DNA of 64,000 bases. Origin: Anaeroglomus sp964630775. GTDB lineage: Bacteria; Planctomycetota; Phycisphaerae; Sedimentisphaerales; Anaerohalosphaeraceae. Numbering within the stretch: position 1 is the first letter of the stretch; each line of letters opens with the position of its first letter. The position numbers and the translations under genes are program-made. Positions 25,791-33,681 of this stretch are shown piece after piece. The DNA is taken from positions 1 through 64,000 of the forward strand of contig CAZVYY010000008.1 of assembly GCA_964630775.1 (NCBI GenBank), read 5' to 3'. The notes under the pieces are model-generated. The model was not told where the DNA came from and searched no databases. It saw only the letters and a program-made list of their open reading frames with translations.

Positions 25791-26286
25791 GTTTTTGTAT
25801 TCACTACCTTCACATCGAGCAGCAAGTTCGGATAATCACAATAACCTGTGATTATTGAATATAAAAAGATTTAATTCAAGTTTAATCTGATGCCCCATTC
25901 TTTACTGCAAATCTTTTTATTATCGGCCCATTGTCTGATTTTGACAATTCCTGTTGCCTGAAAACTGCGATTGGAATTATAATTCACCTGGGAAGATAAA
26001 CTTGCATTATGTTCCGACAGGAACAGAACTCTTGCAGCCAGAGATGGCAGAGGGGACTTATGTCCAAGCACATAGAAATTACAGTCCTGGAATCCAGACC
26101 GCTGGGGGCTTGCCGGCCGGCGGATGAGCGGCCGCACCGGGACAGGAATGATTTCCTGAATCAGAACCCGCGGCGGTTTTTCCACCCAAGGTCTCATAAA
26201 ATCATTGATATCAAACCAGTAACCAAATCTCCAAAACCGTATCCAGTGGGATTGTTTCTGGACGTTCTGGCCTGAGCCTGAGCGCA
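25791..26286. other. Intergenic region without a convincing gene
   Basis: This ~500-bp stretch holds an open frame on the minus strand (25871-26287), but it would have to start at a TTG inside the T-tract of a terminator and has no ribosome binding site. Its last residues (EWGIRLNLN) faintly recall an outer-membrane beta strand, so a decayed gene is possible. Nothing else was recognised. Confidence 0.4.
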
Positions 26287-26313
26287 ATAAAAAAGGGCCG
26301 TAAGCGACGGCCC
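26287..26313 (-). terminator. Rho-independent terminator after the flagellar operon
   Basis: On the minus strand GGGCCGT-CGCTT-ACGGCCC is followed by TTTTTTATT. It lies about 70 bases beyond the stop of the FlgM-like gene; a further hairpin (CAGAACC/GGTTCTG, 26351-26370) lies between the two. Together they mark the end of the long flagellar transcript. Confidence 0.9.
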
Positions 26314-26380
26314 TGCCGGAAGAAATTGGATAATCCTTTATCCAGTCACACAGAACCGTCCATGGTTCTGATTCTTCTGC

Positions 26381-26656
26381 TTAGATACCATATTCGATAA
26401 TTTTTTTCGCGGCCTGCCTGGCAGCCTGGGGCGTATCCAGTTGTCCGCTGAGCATCAGTTCCCGGACTTCCTGAATCAATCCATGATCCATATCCGGATT
26501 CTCCTGTAATGCTTTTTCGATAATCCGCTTATAATCCTGCCCCAGGTCAACGGCTGGAGCCGCAGCGTCTTTTCGTTTACTCCGCTTGCTTTCCGGAGTC
26601 GCAGCTTTGGCCGCAGTGCCTGCTGCAATGGTTATTGTTGGATCTATATAGGTCAT
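26381..26656 (-). CDS. FlgM-like anti-sigma-28 factor
   Basis: A 91-residue protein. The N-terminus is Ala/Lys-rich and probably disordered; the C-terminal half has the FlgM-like pattern LIQEVRELMLSGQLDTPQAA and ends in AAKKIIEYGI, where sigma-28 would bind. I use the ATG at 26656 because GAGGG lies directly upstream; a frame from 26680 also exists. It is the last gene of a strand group that includes fliA, which supports the call. It should hold FliA inactive until the hook is finished, if it acts like FlgM elsewhere. Confidence 0.65.
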   Translation of the reverse strand: MTYIDPTITIAAGTAAKAATPESKRSKRKDAAAPAVDLGQDYKRIIEKALQENPDMDHGLIQEVRELMLSGQLDTPQAARQAAKKIIEYGI

Positions 26657-26813
26657 TCCCCTCACCTTTCCGCAACACAAAATAACAGTCTCATATCGTG
26701 TTTATTGTCGCAGTCGGCAGGTCAAACTAAAGGAAAATTCAGTCATTTTTAGTGAAATTATATTATCGTACCTTTGGTCGTTGAACTTGACATTTTTGCG
26801 TCCGGAATTATCC

Positions 26814-27455
26814 CTATTTATTCTCAGGAAGAGTCCGGGTGACTTCATAAATCACATACTTATGAAACGCCTTGGGACTGTTTAAAACAACCTGCCATTC
26901 CATCGGCTGATACCCGGTTCGCATCTGTGTTTCATAAAATTCCTTGATGCGCAGTTCCGTGTTTTTATCGGTACTGTCCCAGACATCTTCAATGGCCCAC
27001 AGCAGCTTGCCGTCCCGCAAATCCATCATTTTAATGTTCAGGGCAACGAGGAACTGCGGATAGGACCGATAACGGGTGATGGTGCCATAGATCAGGGCAT
27101 CGACTTTCAATTGCTTGCGAACCGCCGCCCAGTCCTGTATCGAGAAGGTTTTGATGCGGTTCAATTCAAGACTTTGCCATTCGTTGTCGGCCTGATACAC
27201 CGATTGAATACTGAACAGATGTTTTTTGCCGATGCCATCGCTCAATTCCTGGGTCAGGACTTTGGATAATTCGGCCTGCGAGACGCTCTGATTTTCAAGT
27301 TCCAGAATCGCAACGCGCCCAACCGAGGAAAAGTCCGCTGTTTTATCCAGATAAAAGTGTCCGGAAGGCGGCACAGCCTTTTGTTCAGCGGATTTGGAAC
27401 ACCCCATCAAGGTCAATCCCGCCATCATCGCAGTACAGACCAATGCAGATTTCAT
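26814..27455 (-). CDS. Putative outer-membrane lipoprotein, LpoB/CsgG-like
   Basis: A 213-residue lipoprotein: the signal peptide ends in the lipobox LMGC at about residue 19. The body has an alternating alpha/beta pattern seen in LpoB/CsgG-type periplasmic proteins (VGRVAILELENQSVSQAELS; DALIYGTITRYRSYPQFLVA; LWAIEDVWDST). It overlaps the upstream lipoprotein gene by 4 bases. Co-expression with flagellar genes suggests a role in anchoring or passage of the flagellum through the cell envelope; this is inference. Confidence 0.7.
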   Translation of the reverse strand: MKSALVCTAMMAGLTLMGCSKSAEQKAVPPSGHFYLDKTADFSSVGRVAILELENQSVSQAELSKVLTQELSDGIGKKHLFSIQSVYQADNEWQSLELNRIKTFSIQDWAAVRKQLKVDALIYGTITRYRSYPQFLVALNIKMMDLRDGKLLWAIEDVWDSTDKNTELRIKEFYETQMRTGYQPMEWQVVLNSPKAFHKYVIYEVTRTLPENK

Positions 27456-27994
27456 GGCCGGGTCTCCTGGGCCGGATCGGTCTGGGCCGCGGCGGATTCG
27501 GCGCCCAGAACCCGGAGTATTTTGGTCAGAGCCGAAAGCTGGGCGGCCTGAGCCTGTCGGATTTCTTCACGGAATCCCAGCACATCGGCCTTCCATTTGC
27601 TTAATTCCACATGGGCCTGCTCCAGCAGGGCATTGGACTGCACGATATCCTTTTGGCACTGGGCCAGTTCGAGCTTGAGTTTTTCATTCTCCTGCATCAG
27701 GCGAGCGTTTTCCAGAACCAGCTTGCTGCTGTTTTCGCGAAGCTGTTCGTTCTGGCGGGAGGATTCCTCATAACGCTGGGCCCACAGGGTGATGGTCTGA
27801 ACCGGGTCAAGCTGCGAATCTGCGGGGCTGGTAAAGCGGCGTTCGAGTGAGGCGGAATCCTGCCGGACAGTCAGGGGTGCTGTTTCTTTTGGCGCTTCGG
27901 GCTGGGGAGTGCTCAGCGGAATAATCTTTTCTTCATACAGGCGACATCCGGCCAGGATAAGAACAGTTCCCATCAGCAGATACTTCATTTTCAT
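27452..27994 (-). CDS. Coiled-coil lipoprotein of the flagellar operon
   Basis: A 180-residue lipoprotein with signal peptide MKMKYLLMGTVLILAGC (lipobox LAGC). Residues ~75-150 form a coiled coil rich in Glu, Gln and Leu (NEQLRENSSKLVLENARLMQ). I chose the ATG at 27994, 8 bases after GGGAG; a frame from 28036 would overlap the upstream small gene. No family is recognised. It is translationally coupled to the next lipoprotein gene, so the two may act together in the periplasm. Confidence 0.72.
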   Translation of the reverse strand: MKMKYLLMGTVLILAGCRLYEEKIIPLSTPQPEAPKETAPLTVRQDSASLERRFTSPADSQLDPVQTITLWAQRYEESSRQNEQLRENSSKLVLENARLMQENEKLKLELAQCQKDIVQSNALLEQAHVELSKWKADVLGFREEIRQAQAAQLSALTKILRVLGAESAAAQTDPAQETRP

Positions 27995-28008
27995 ACGGAA
28001 TACTCCCT

Positions 28009-28248
28009 TTACGGCTTCGGCGCCGCATACTGACATTGAATATTGGTTTTACAGCCGCACGAACAGACGACTTCGATGACGGCATAGTCCCTGCTGCTTT
28101 CGACGATGCGAGCCTGGACCGGCCCCGGCGGAACCGTTCTTGGAGTCGTAGGCCTGACAGGGGCGTTCCTTTCTCCAGCATTGATTCGAACGGTTCCGCT
28201 CAGAGTGATTTTATCTTTTTTAATAATTTCTATGGTTCCGGCAAGCAT
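28009..28248 (-). CDS. Small cysteine-containing protein of unknown function
   Basis: A 79-residue protein starting MLAGTIEIIKKDKITLSG and ending with a cysteine cluster CSCGCKTNIQC that could bind zinc. The middle is proline-rich. A ribosome binding site (AGGA) precedes the ATG. Its place in a tightly packed flagellar strand group supports that it is real. No function is proposed. Confidence 0.6.
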   Translation of the reverse strand: MLAGTIEIIKKDKITLSGTVRINAGERNAPVRPTTPRTVPPGPVQARIVESSRDYAVIEVVCSCGCKTNIQCQYAAPKP

Positions 28249-28260
28249 GGGTATCCTGAA

Positions 28261-28467
28261 TCAAGCGTGATAGTCTATATGTCCTTCGTTTTGCGACTGA
28301 CGCAAATCCTGTTCCTGTTCCAGAATCTGATCGATATCCGGTTTGCGGGATCGCCCGGAAGGCCGTCCCTGCGATTTGCGTTTATCCTGGGCCTGCTGGC
28401 CAATGGAGGCAAGCTGCTCGACATGCTCCATCGGCGTTCGTATTTCAATTTTCGGCTGTTCTTCCAT
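28261..28467 (-). CDS. Small charged protein of unknown function
   Basis: A 68-residue hydrophilic protein rich in Gln, Glu and Arg, without membrane segment or known motif (MEEQPKIEIRTPMEHVEQLA). AGGA lies 9 bases upstream of the ATG. It sits 21 bases after fliA and 12 bases before the next small gene, in the same direction. The spacing and codon-sized gaps favour a real gene. Confidence 0.55.
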   Translation of the reverse strand: MEEQPKIEIRTPMEHVEQLASIGQQAQDKRKSQGRPSGRSRKPDIDQILEQEQDLRQSQNEGHIDYHA

Positions 28468-28488
28468 CGTTTCCGTTCCTGCCTTTGC

Positions 28489-29325
28489 TTATTCGTCTTT
28501 CAACTGCACGGAGAGCTTGAACAGGGCTGCGGCATGAAGCTGGCTGACGCGGGATTCAGTGATTTCGAGCACCTCGGCAATCTGCTTCATGGTGAGTTCC
28601 TTCTGATAGTACATAACCACAATGCGGCGCTGTTTTTCAGGAAGCTCCTGAATGGCCCGGGTCATTTTCTCGATCAATTCCTCCATCTCGATGGCATCCG
28701 AGACACCGGCGTCACCGCAGGCCAGCAGATTGCCGAGCATGGGCGATTCTTCATCGGCGCCATGAATGGACAGAAAATGCCGGGCGCGGGCGGTTTCGAA
28801 CATCCGATACATCTTTTCGGTGGTCATACCCAGCCTGCCGGCCAGGTCCGCATCGTCGGGTACAGTACCCTGCTCTTCGAGCATCTGGCTGGAGATTTCC
28901 TGGGCCTGATCGAACTGTTTTTTGATGTTGGCGGGAGCAAAAGACCAGTTTCGCAATTCATCAATGACGGCCCCGCGGATGCGGATATAAGCATAGGTCT
29001 TGAACTCGGCATCTTTGGACGGGTCGAAATCACGGGCGGCCTTGACCAGGCCGACGGTTCCGGCGGACACAAGATCGTCTTTGGACAGCGGCGGCTGCAG
29101 GTAGGTCACGATTTTATTGACAATCTTATGCACCAGCGGCAGGTACTTGACAATCAGCTCATCTTCCCGCTGCTTGCGGTTGTGGCTGGTGTACATCCGT
29201 GCGGCCTGACCGGCCGACAACTGCGGCTCGATGAATTCGGCGGCCAGCGCCGCACGCGAATCAGCGGGCTGGGCCGAAACATCCGGAGCGATTGGAATCT
29301 GTTGTTCAACCAGCGGATCCATCAA
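28489..29325 (-). CDS. fliA: Flagellar sigma factor sigma-28 (FliA/WhiG family)
   Basis: A 278-residue sigma factor. Region 2 shows YLPLVHKIVNKIVTYLQPPL and AARDFDPSKDAEFKTYAYIR, with the FliA-type GAVIDELRNWSFAP motif; region 3 follows (LAGRLGMTTEKMYRMFETAR) and region 4 ends with the helix-turn-helix (LTMKQIAEVLEITESRVSQL). It directs late flagellar and often chemotaxis transcription. It overlaps a small membrane protein gene by 4 bases, and a FlgM-like gene lies downstream in the same strand group. Confidence 0.95.
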   Translation of the reverse strand: MMDPLVEQQIPIAPDVSAQPADSRAALAAEFIEPQLSAGQAARMYTSHNRKQREDELIVKYLPLVHKIVNKIVTYLQPPLSKDDLVSAGTVGLVKAARDFDPSKDAEFKTYAYIRIRGAVIDELRNWSFAPANIKKQFDQAQEISSQMLEEQGTVPDDADLAGRLGMTTEKMYRMFETARARHFLSIHGADEESPMLGNLLACGDAGVSDAIEMEELIEKMTRAIQELPEKQRRIVVMYYQKELTMKQIAEVLEITESRVSQLHAAALFKLSVQLKDE

Positions 29326-29558
29326 TACTTATCTCCGTGATTGTTCTTTTTCATTTCATCACGTACCATCGCATCAATCACAATTTTGGCAAGCATGGCG
29401 CCTGCAATTCGGACGGCGGTGTACATGACAATCGCACCAATAATACTCCGCCAGGCGCAGACTGCCGGGTCGCCATGGCTGAACCAGCCGGCCAGCGCCA
29501 TCACAAAAAACGCCATAATCGCCGCAATACGTGCTATTCTCTGAATCGTTTTATCCAT
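29322..29558 (-). CDS. Small membrane protein between flhA and fliA
   Basis: A 78-residue protein with two hydrophobic helices (IARIAAIMAFFVMALAGWF and SIIGAIVMYTAVRIAGAMLA) and a charged C-terminus. The ATG at 29558 has GGAG upstream; a longer frame from 29669 overlaps flhA and lacks one. It occupies the place where flhF and flhG stand in many bacteria but is not related to those GTPases/ATPases. Function unknown. Confidence 0.7.
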   Translation of the reverse strand: MDKTIQRIARIAAIMAFFVMALAGWFSHGDPAVCAWRSIIGAIVMYTAVRIAGAMLAKIVIDAMVRDEMKKNNHGDKY

Positions 29559-29571
29559 GTTCGACTCCGTT

Positions 29572-31701
29572 CTATACCGCCGCCAAAGATGCAGCGGATT
29601 CAAGCTCGGCCGTATGGACCGAGACGGTTTCGAGGATATTGACCGCCGTGCCCGGCACGACTTCATCATACGCCAGGACCGGCAGCCGGCGAATCGACCG
29701 GCTCAGCAGGGCATGCAGGCCGGAGCGAATACGGGCATCGCACAGTACCACAACCCCTTCCAGGCCTTTCTCCATCGCCGTGCGCCAGGCCGCGGCAACT
29801 GACTGGGTAATCTGGCCGGCGGTATCCGGAGCAATCGACAGATTAATCGCATCGGCAGTCTGGCTGACCTTGCCGAGCAGATAATGTTCCAGCCCCGGAT
29901 CGAGCGTAATGGCTTCCAGTCCCTTGTAGGTGGAAAACTGCTCGGTTATGCTGCGGGAAATGGCCTTGCGGACAAACTCGGTCAGCAGAACGGCACTTTT
30001 GCTCTTGCCGCCGTGTTCGCCCAGCGATTCCAGAATCAGCGGCAGGTCCCGGATGGGAACGTTTTCCCTGAGCAGATTCTGCAGTACCCGCTGCAGCAGG
30101 CCAATCGATACCACTTCCGGAACCACCTCACCCACCAGCGACGGCTGACTCTTGCGAAGCCGCTCGACGAGCTGCTGAACATCTTCACGGGTCAGAAATT
30201 CATGAGCATGGCGGGAGATGGTCTCGGATAAGTGGGTAATCAGCACCGATTCGGGGTCAATAACCGTATAGCCGTTGATTTCCGCATTTTCCTTGTCGGC
30301 TTCACTGATCCACAGGGCCGGCAATCCATACACCGGTTCTTTGGCGGGAATGCCCTTGATGGGGGTTTGCACCCCGCCGGCATCCATCGCCAGGAATTTA
30401 TCAGGCTCTATTTTGCCGGAGGCGATAACGTGGTCGTAGAGCCGGATTTCGTAGGTGGTCGGGTCGAGATTCAGGTTATCCCGCAGCCGGACCAGCGGCA
30501 TAATAAAACCGAACTTCTGGGCAATTTTTTTCCGCAGGGCGCCGATGCGTTCGAAGACACCGCTTTTGCGGCGCGGATCAACGAGATTAATCAGCCGCAC
30601 GCCCACCAGCACCGACAGAATATCGGCATGAAGCATCTCTTCCGGAGGCACGGCATCATCCCCGGTGGTCTCAGCAGGCGTTTCTGCCGGGGCATGGGAT
30701 TCTTTTTTATGTTCCGCACGCAGCAGATAGGACAAGGCGCCGAAAACGCCCGCGATGGCAATGAATGGAATTTTCGGCAGTCCCGGCACGAACGCAAACG
30801 CGGCCACGATGCCGGCGGTAATCATCATCGGCTGAGTGTGGCGAATCATCTGCCGGGTCATATCGAAACTGACGGTGTTGTCCGAACGAATCTTGCTGAC
30901 CAGGAAGCCGCTGCTGACGGCGATGATAATGGAGGGAATCTGGCTGACCAAGCCGTCACCGATGGACAGGATGGCATAATGCTGCAGGGCCGCCCCCACA
31001 TCCATGCCCCGCGTCCAGCCCAGTAAGATCCCGCCGACCAGGTTGATGGCGGTAATAATCAGGCCGGCCTTGGCGTCACCCGAAATAAACTTGCTGGCAC
31101 CGTCCATGGCACCGTAAAATTCACTTTCCTTGACAATCGCATCGCGGCGGGCCTTGGCGTCCTTGTCGGTGATAATGCCGGCGTTCAGATCGGCGTCGAT
31201 GGCCATCTGCTTGCCCGGCATGGCATCCAGCACGAAACGGGCACTGACTTCACTGATGCGGCTGGCGCCCTTGGTGATGACCACGAACTGAATAACCACC
31301 AGAATCAAAAACATTACCAGGCCCACGATGAGATTGCCGCCGGCGACAAAGCTGCCGAAAGTCTCAATGATGGTGCCGGCATCGCCCCGCATCAGAATCA
31401 GGCGCGTCGATGCCACATTCAGTGACAGGCGGAACAGGGTTGAAATCAGCAGCAGCGACGGAAACGTGGACAGTTCCAGCGGTTCATTGGTGGACAGCAC
31501 GATAATCAGCACCGCCACGCCCAGCGAAATACTGCATGCCAGACCGATATCGAGGATAATCGTCGGCAGCGGCACCAGCAGCGTCGCCAGGACCGCCACC
31601 AGCAGCACGGCGAAAATCAGGTTGCTGTTGGTGGCTATCCCGGACAGCAATCCATTGACTGATGATTTATTTTTTTCAGATGCAGGCATATATGCATTCA
31701 C
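29572..31701 (-). CDS. flhA: Flagellar type III export gate protein FlhA
   Basis: A 709-residue protein with about eight membrane helices in the first 330 residues and a large cytoplasmic domain. The FlhA/FHIPEP signature is seen in RFVLDAMPGKQMAIDADLNA, and the later part has DVLSVLVGVRLINLVDPR and PEVVSIGLLQRVLQNLLREN. It forms the export gate ring that accepts chaperone-bound flagellar subunits. The start is either the GTG at 31701 or the ATG at 31689. It follows fliN by 9 bases; fliOPQR and flhB are not between them and must lie elsewhere. Confidence 0.97.
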   Translation of the reverse strand: MNAYMPASEKNKSSVNGLLSGIATNSNLIFAVLLVAVLATLLVPLPTIILDIGLACSISLGVAVLIIVLSTNEPLELSTFPSLLLISTLFRLSLNVASTRLILMRGDAGTIIETFGSFVAGGNLIVGLVMFLILVVIQFVVITKGASRISEVSARFVLDAMPGKQMAIDADLNAGIITDKDAKARRDAIVKESEFYGAMDGASKFISGDAKAGLIITAINLVGGILLGWTRGMDVGAALQHYAILSIGDGLVSQIPSIIIAVSSGFLVSKIRSDNTVSFDMTRQMIRHTQPMMITAGIVAAFAFVPGLPKIPFIAIAGVFGALSYLLRAEHKKESHAPAETPAETTGDDAVPPEEMLHADILSVLVGVRLINLVDPRRKSGVFERIGALRKKIAQKFGFIMPLVRLRDNLNLDPTTYEIRLYDHVIASGKIEPDKFLAMDAGGVQTPIKGIPAKEPVYGLPALWISEADKENAEINGYTVIDPESVLITHLSETISRHAHEFLTREDVQQLVERLRKSQPSLVGEVVPEVVSIGLLQRVLQNLLRENVPIRDLPLILESLGEHGGKSKSAVLLTEFVRKAISRSITEQFSTYKGLEAITLDPGLEHYLLGKVSQTADAINLSIAPDTAGQITQSVAAAWRTAMEKGLEGVVVLCDARIRSGLHALLSRSIRRLPVLAYDEVVPGTAVNILETVSVHTAELESAASLAAV

Positions 31702-31710
31702 TCGCTGAGG

Positions 31711-32079
31711 TTATTTTCCCGCTGCAGCCGGTTTCTGTTCCTCGGTACCCAGTAATTCCCGGATACGTACGGCAAAGCTGTCATTGACCACAACCACATC
31801 AGCGGTGGCAAACGGGATATCCTGCACATACAATTCCACGGGCTGGCCGATGCTCTTGTCAAGACTCAAAACGGCGCCGGGCCCCAGTTGGAGCAGCTTT
31901 TTGAGCGGAATCCACGCCTTGCCGATGGTGACGGTAATCGGCATGCTGATTTCCAGCAGCAGATCCAGGTTTTCCTGCCCGGTCGGAGCGGTCGGGCTGA
32001 CTGTGTCGTACTCGACATTGCGTACTTCAGTTCCCTGCTCCGGGGCGGTTTGGTTCGGTAAAGTTTCCGTTTGAGCCAT
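31711..32079 (-). CDS. fliN: Flagellar motor switch protein FliN
   Basis: A 122-residue protein: a disordered N-terminal ~45 residues, then a SpoA domain (LDLLLEISMPITVTIGKAWI, LLQLGPGAVLSLDKSIGQPV, VVVVNDSFAVRIRELLG). FliN forms the lower part of the cytoplasmic C-ring. I prefer the ATG at 32079 over a GTG at 32085, because AGGA is 9 bases upstream of the former. It sits between fliM and flhA. Confidence 0.95.
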   Translation of the reverse strand: MAQTETLPNQTAPEQGTEVRNVEYDTVSPTAPTGQENLDLLLEISMPITVTIGKAWIPLKKLLQLGPGAVLSLDKSIGQPVELYVQDIPFATADVVVVNDSFAVRIRELLGTEEQKPAAAGK

Positions 32080-32111
32080 GTCCACGATTCCTGTTCTATT
32101 TCGTCATGAGA

Positions 32112-33083
32112 CTATTTTTTGATATTGGCAATCACCAGCGCCTGTTTGCCTTCACACTCGGCCGGCCAGGCCTGAAAACAGAGCCGGTTATTCAGCAGTA
32201 CATCCGCCGGTTCCTCAATCTTTTTGCCCAGCACCAGGACATCCCCCGCCTCCAGGTGCATCAAATCCTCCATGCGGATGGAACTGGTGCACAACCGGGC
32301 GGTGACTTCCACAGGCACATCCGAAAGCTGGCGGACAATCATTTTACTCAGTTCGGCGGTATTGATGGTCTTATGCACACGGGGTGTGATTCCCACCGCC
32401 GGATCGAGGGCCTCGGCCTGCAGTTGAACGCTGATTACCACGGTCTTGCCGGGAAACACCACGTCAAACGAAAAACCGACCAGGTCCTGCAGCTGGCGGG
32501 CATCCAGCGGCCAGTCGCTGCGAATCAGGCGATCCGACCGCTTGACGGTGATTTCACCATATTCCTGAATGGCCTGAATAATCGCATCGGCAACAATGAG
32601 CACACCGTCCTGAAGGATGGTCTCTTCAAGGACGGATAATTCTCCGTTTTGCCCGATCACCGCTTCGTTATCCCGCAGCAGTTGACCGACCAGCACGGTG
32701 GCGGTTTCCGCCTGAACATTCACAAAGCCGTCCGGCCCCTTGGATTGGACCTGCAGCGGCAGGAAATACTGTGTCGCTTCCTGGCGAAGGGCCTGCTCAG
32801 ACATGACAGAGGCAAATTCCTGCACCACTTTCTTCAGTATCACTTTCGGCTCTTCGAGGCAAACCAGCCCCATCGCCTTTTCCATATATGCGGCGATTTT
32901 CTTGCCGAGATTCTTCATCAGAAGCCATTCCTGCGGGCCAAAATGATGCGGACAGGTCCAGTCAAACAGCGGTGCGTCGGCGCCTTCGGAGACGCCGGCT
33001 TGCGGCTCCGACCGGCGGCGGCTCAGCATCTGCATCAGACGCTGACGGGAAATGCTCTTATCGGGGATTGACGGGCGACTCAT
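32112..33083 (-). CDS. fliM: Flagellar motor switch protein FliM
   Basis: A 323-residue FliM. The middle domain has the CheC-like fold and the C-terminus is a SpoA domain (SDVPVEVTARLCTSSIRMED, LMHLEAGDVLVLGKKIEEPA). FliM receives CheY-P and controls rotation. The N-terminal CheY-binding motif, usually LSQ.EID.L, is replaced here by ISRQRLMQMLSRRR at about 11-24, so contact with CheY may differ. Start overlaps the fliL stop by 4 bases. Confidence 0.93.
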   Translation of the reverse strand: MSRPSIPDKSISRQRLMQMLSRRRSEPQAGVSEGADAPLFDWTCPHHFGPQEWLLMKNLGKKIAAYMEKAMGLVCLEEPKVILKKVVQEFASVMSEQALRQEATQYFLPLQVQSKGPDGFVNVQAETATVLVGQLLRDNEAVIGQNGELSVLEETILQDGVLIVADAIIQAIQEYGEITVKRSDRLIRSDWPLDARQLQDLVGFSFDVVFPGKTVVISVQLQAEALDPAVGITPRVHKTINTAELSKMIVRQLSDVPVEVTARLCTSSIRMEDLMHLEAGDVLVLGKKIEEPADVLLNNRLCFQAWPAECEGKQALVIANIKK

Positions 33084-33649
33084 TGAACAGCAAACTCCTT
33101 GAACAAAACCCGTTCGACATAGGGCTTATCACTGCCGAATAGAAGCTGATTGACCTGGTCCTGAATTTCACGCTTGATCCGGTTCAGACTGCGCGAACCG
33201 CGGACATCCTCGAGGCTCAGCCCTGCAAAATAGGTGGTCATCCAGTCCTGCAAAAGCACTTTTTTTTCATCGAGAAATTCCGGCCCTTTAACCGGATCCA
33301 TTTTGGGACTCATCTCAAGGATGACCGAGACCCGGACAAAACGGCTCACGCCCGGCTCATCCAGATTGGCCACAATCGGATCCAGTTTGTCATAAGGCCA
33401 GCTCTTTTGGCCGGGAGTGACAGCGGTGGGATTAAAAATTTCGACTTTTTCCGGTTCGACCTTGTCTGTCGCGTCCGCCGGGACCGGCTGGCCGCCAAGC
33501 AATTGCGACAGGGCAAATCCGCCGGTGGCGCCGGCGGCCACGACGGCTCCCAGAATCAGCCAGATGAAAAATCCCATCTTTTTACCCCCGGCTGATTCTT
33601 TGCCCGGCTCGTTTGGTTTATCCTGCTGTTTTTCTTTTTCGTCTGCCAT
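33080..33649 (-). CDS. fliL: Flagellar basal body-associated protein FliL
   Basis: A 189-residue protein with a short charged N-terminus, one membrane helix (FFIWLILGAVVAAGATGGFA, about 27-46) and a periplasmic FliL domain (VRVSVILEMSPKM; VLLQDWMTTYFAGLSLEDVR; QVNQLLFG). FliL stabilises stator units around the motor. It heads the fliL-fliM-fliN-flhA block and overlaps fliM by 4 bases. Confidence 0.93.
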   Translation of the reverse strand: MADEKEKQQDKPNEPGKESAGGKKMGFFIWLILGAVVAAGATGGFALSQLLGGQPVPADATDKVEPEKVEIFNPTAVTPGQKSWPYDKLDPIVANLDEPGVSRFVRVSVILEMSPKMDPVKGPEFLDEKKVLLQDWMTTYFAGLSLEDVRGSRSLNRIKREIQDQVNQLLFGSDKPYVERVLFKEFAVQ

Positions 33650-33681
33650 ACCTGCGTATTTCTCCCGCCTTAGTTATAATC

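Noticed and set aside
25871..26287. 138-codon minus-strand frame ending EWGIRLNLN
   Set aside because: It must start at a TTG inside the T-tract of a terminator, has no ribosome binding site and no recognisable family; kept only as a note on the intergenic region.
28036..29340. 434-codon plus-strand frame opposite fliA and neighbours
   Set aside because: Covers several well supported minus-strand genes with ribosome binding sites; its residues show no family pattern.
33450..33480. GGTTCGA string suggesting a tRNA T-arm
   Set aside because: It lies inside the fliL coding region and no acceptor stem or anticodon arm surrounds it.
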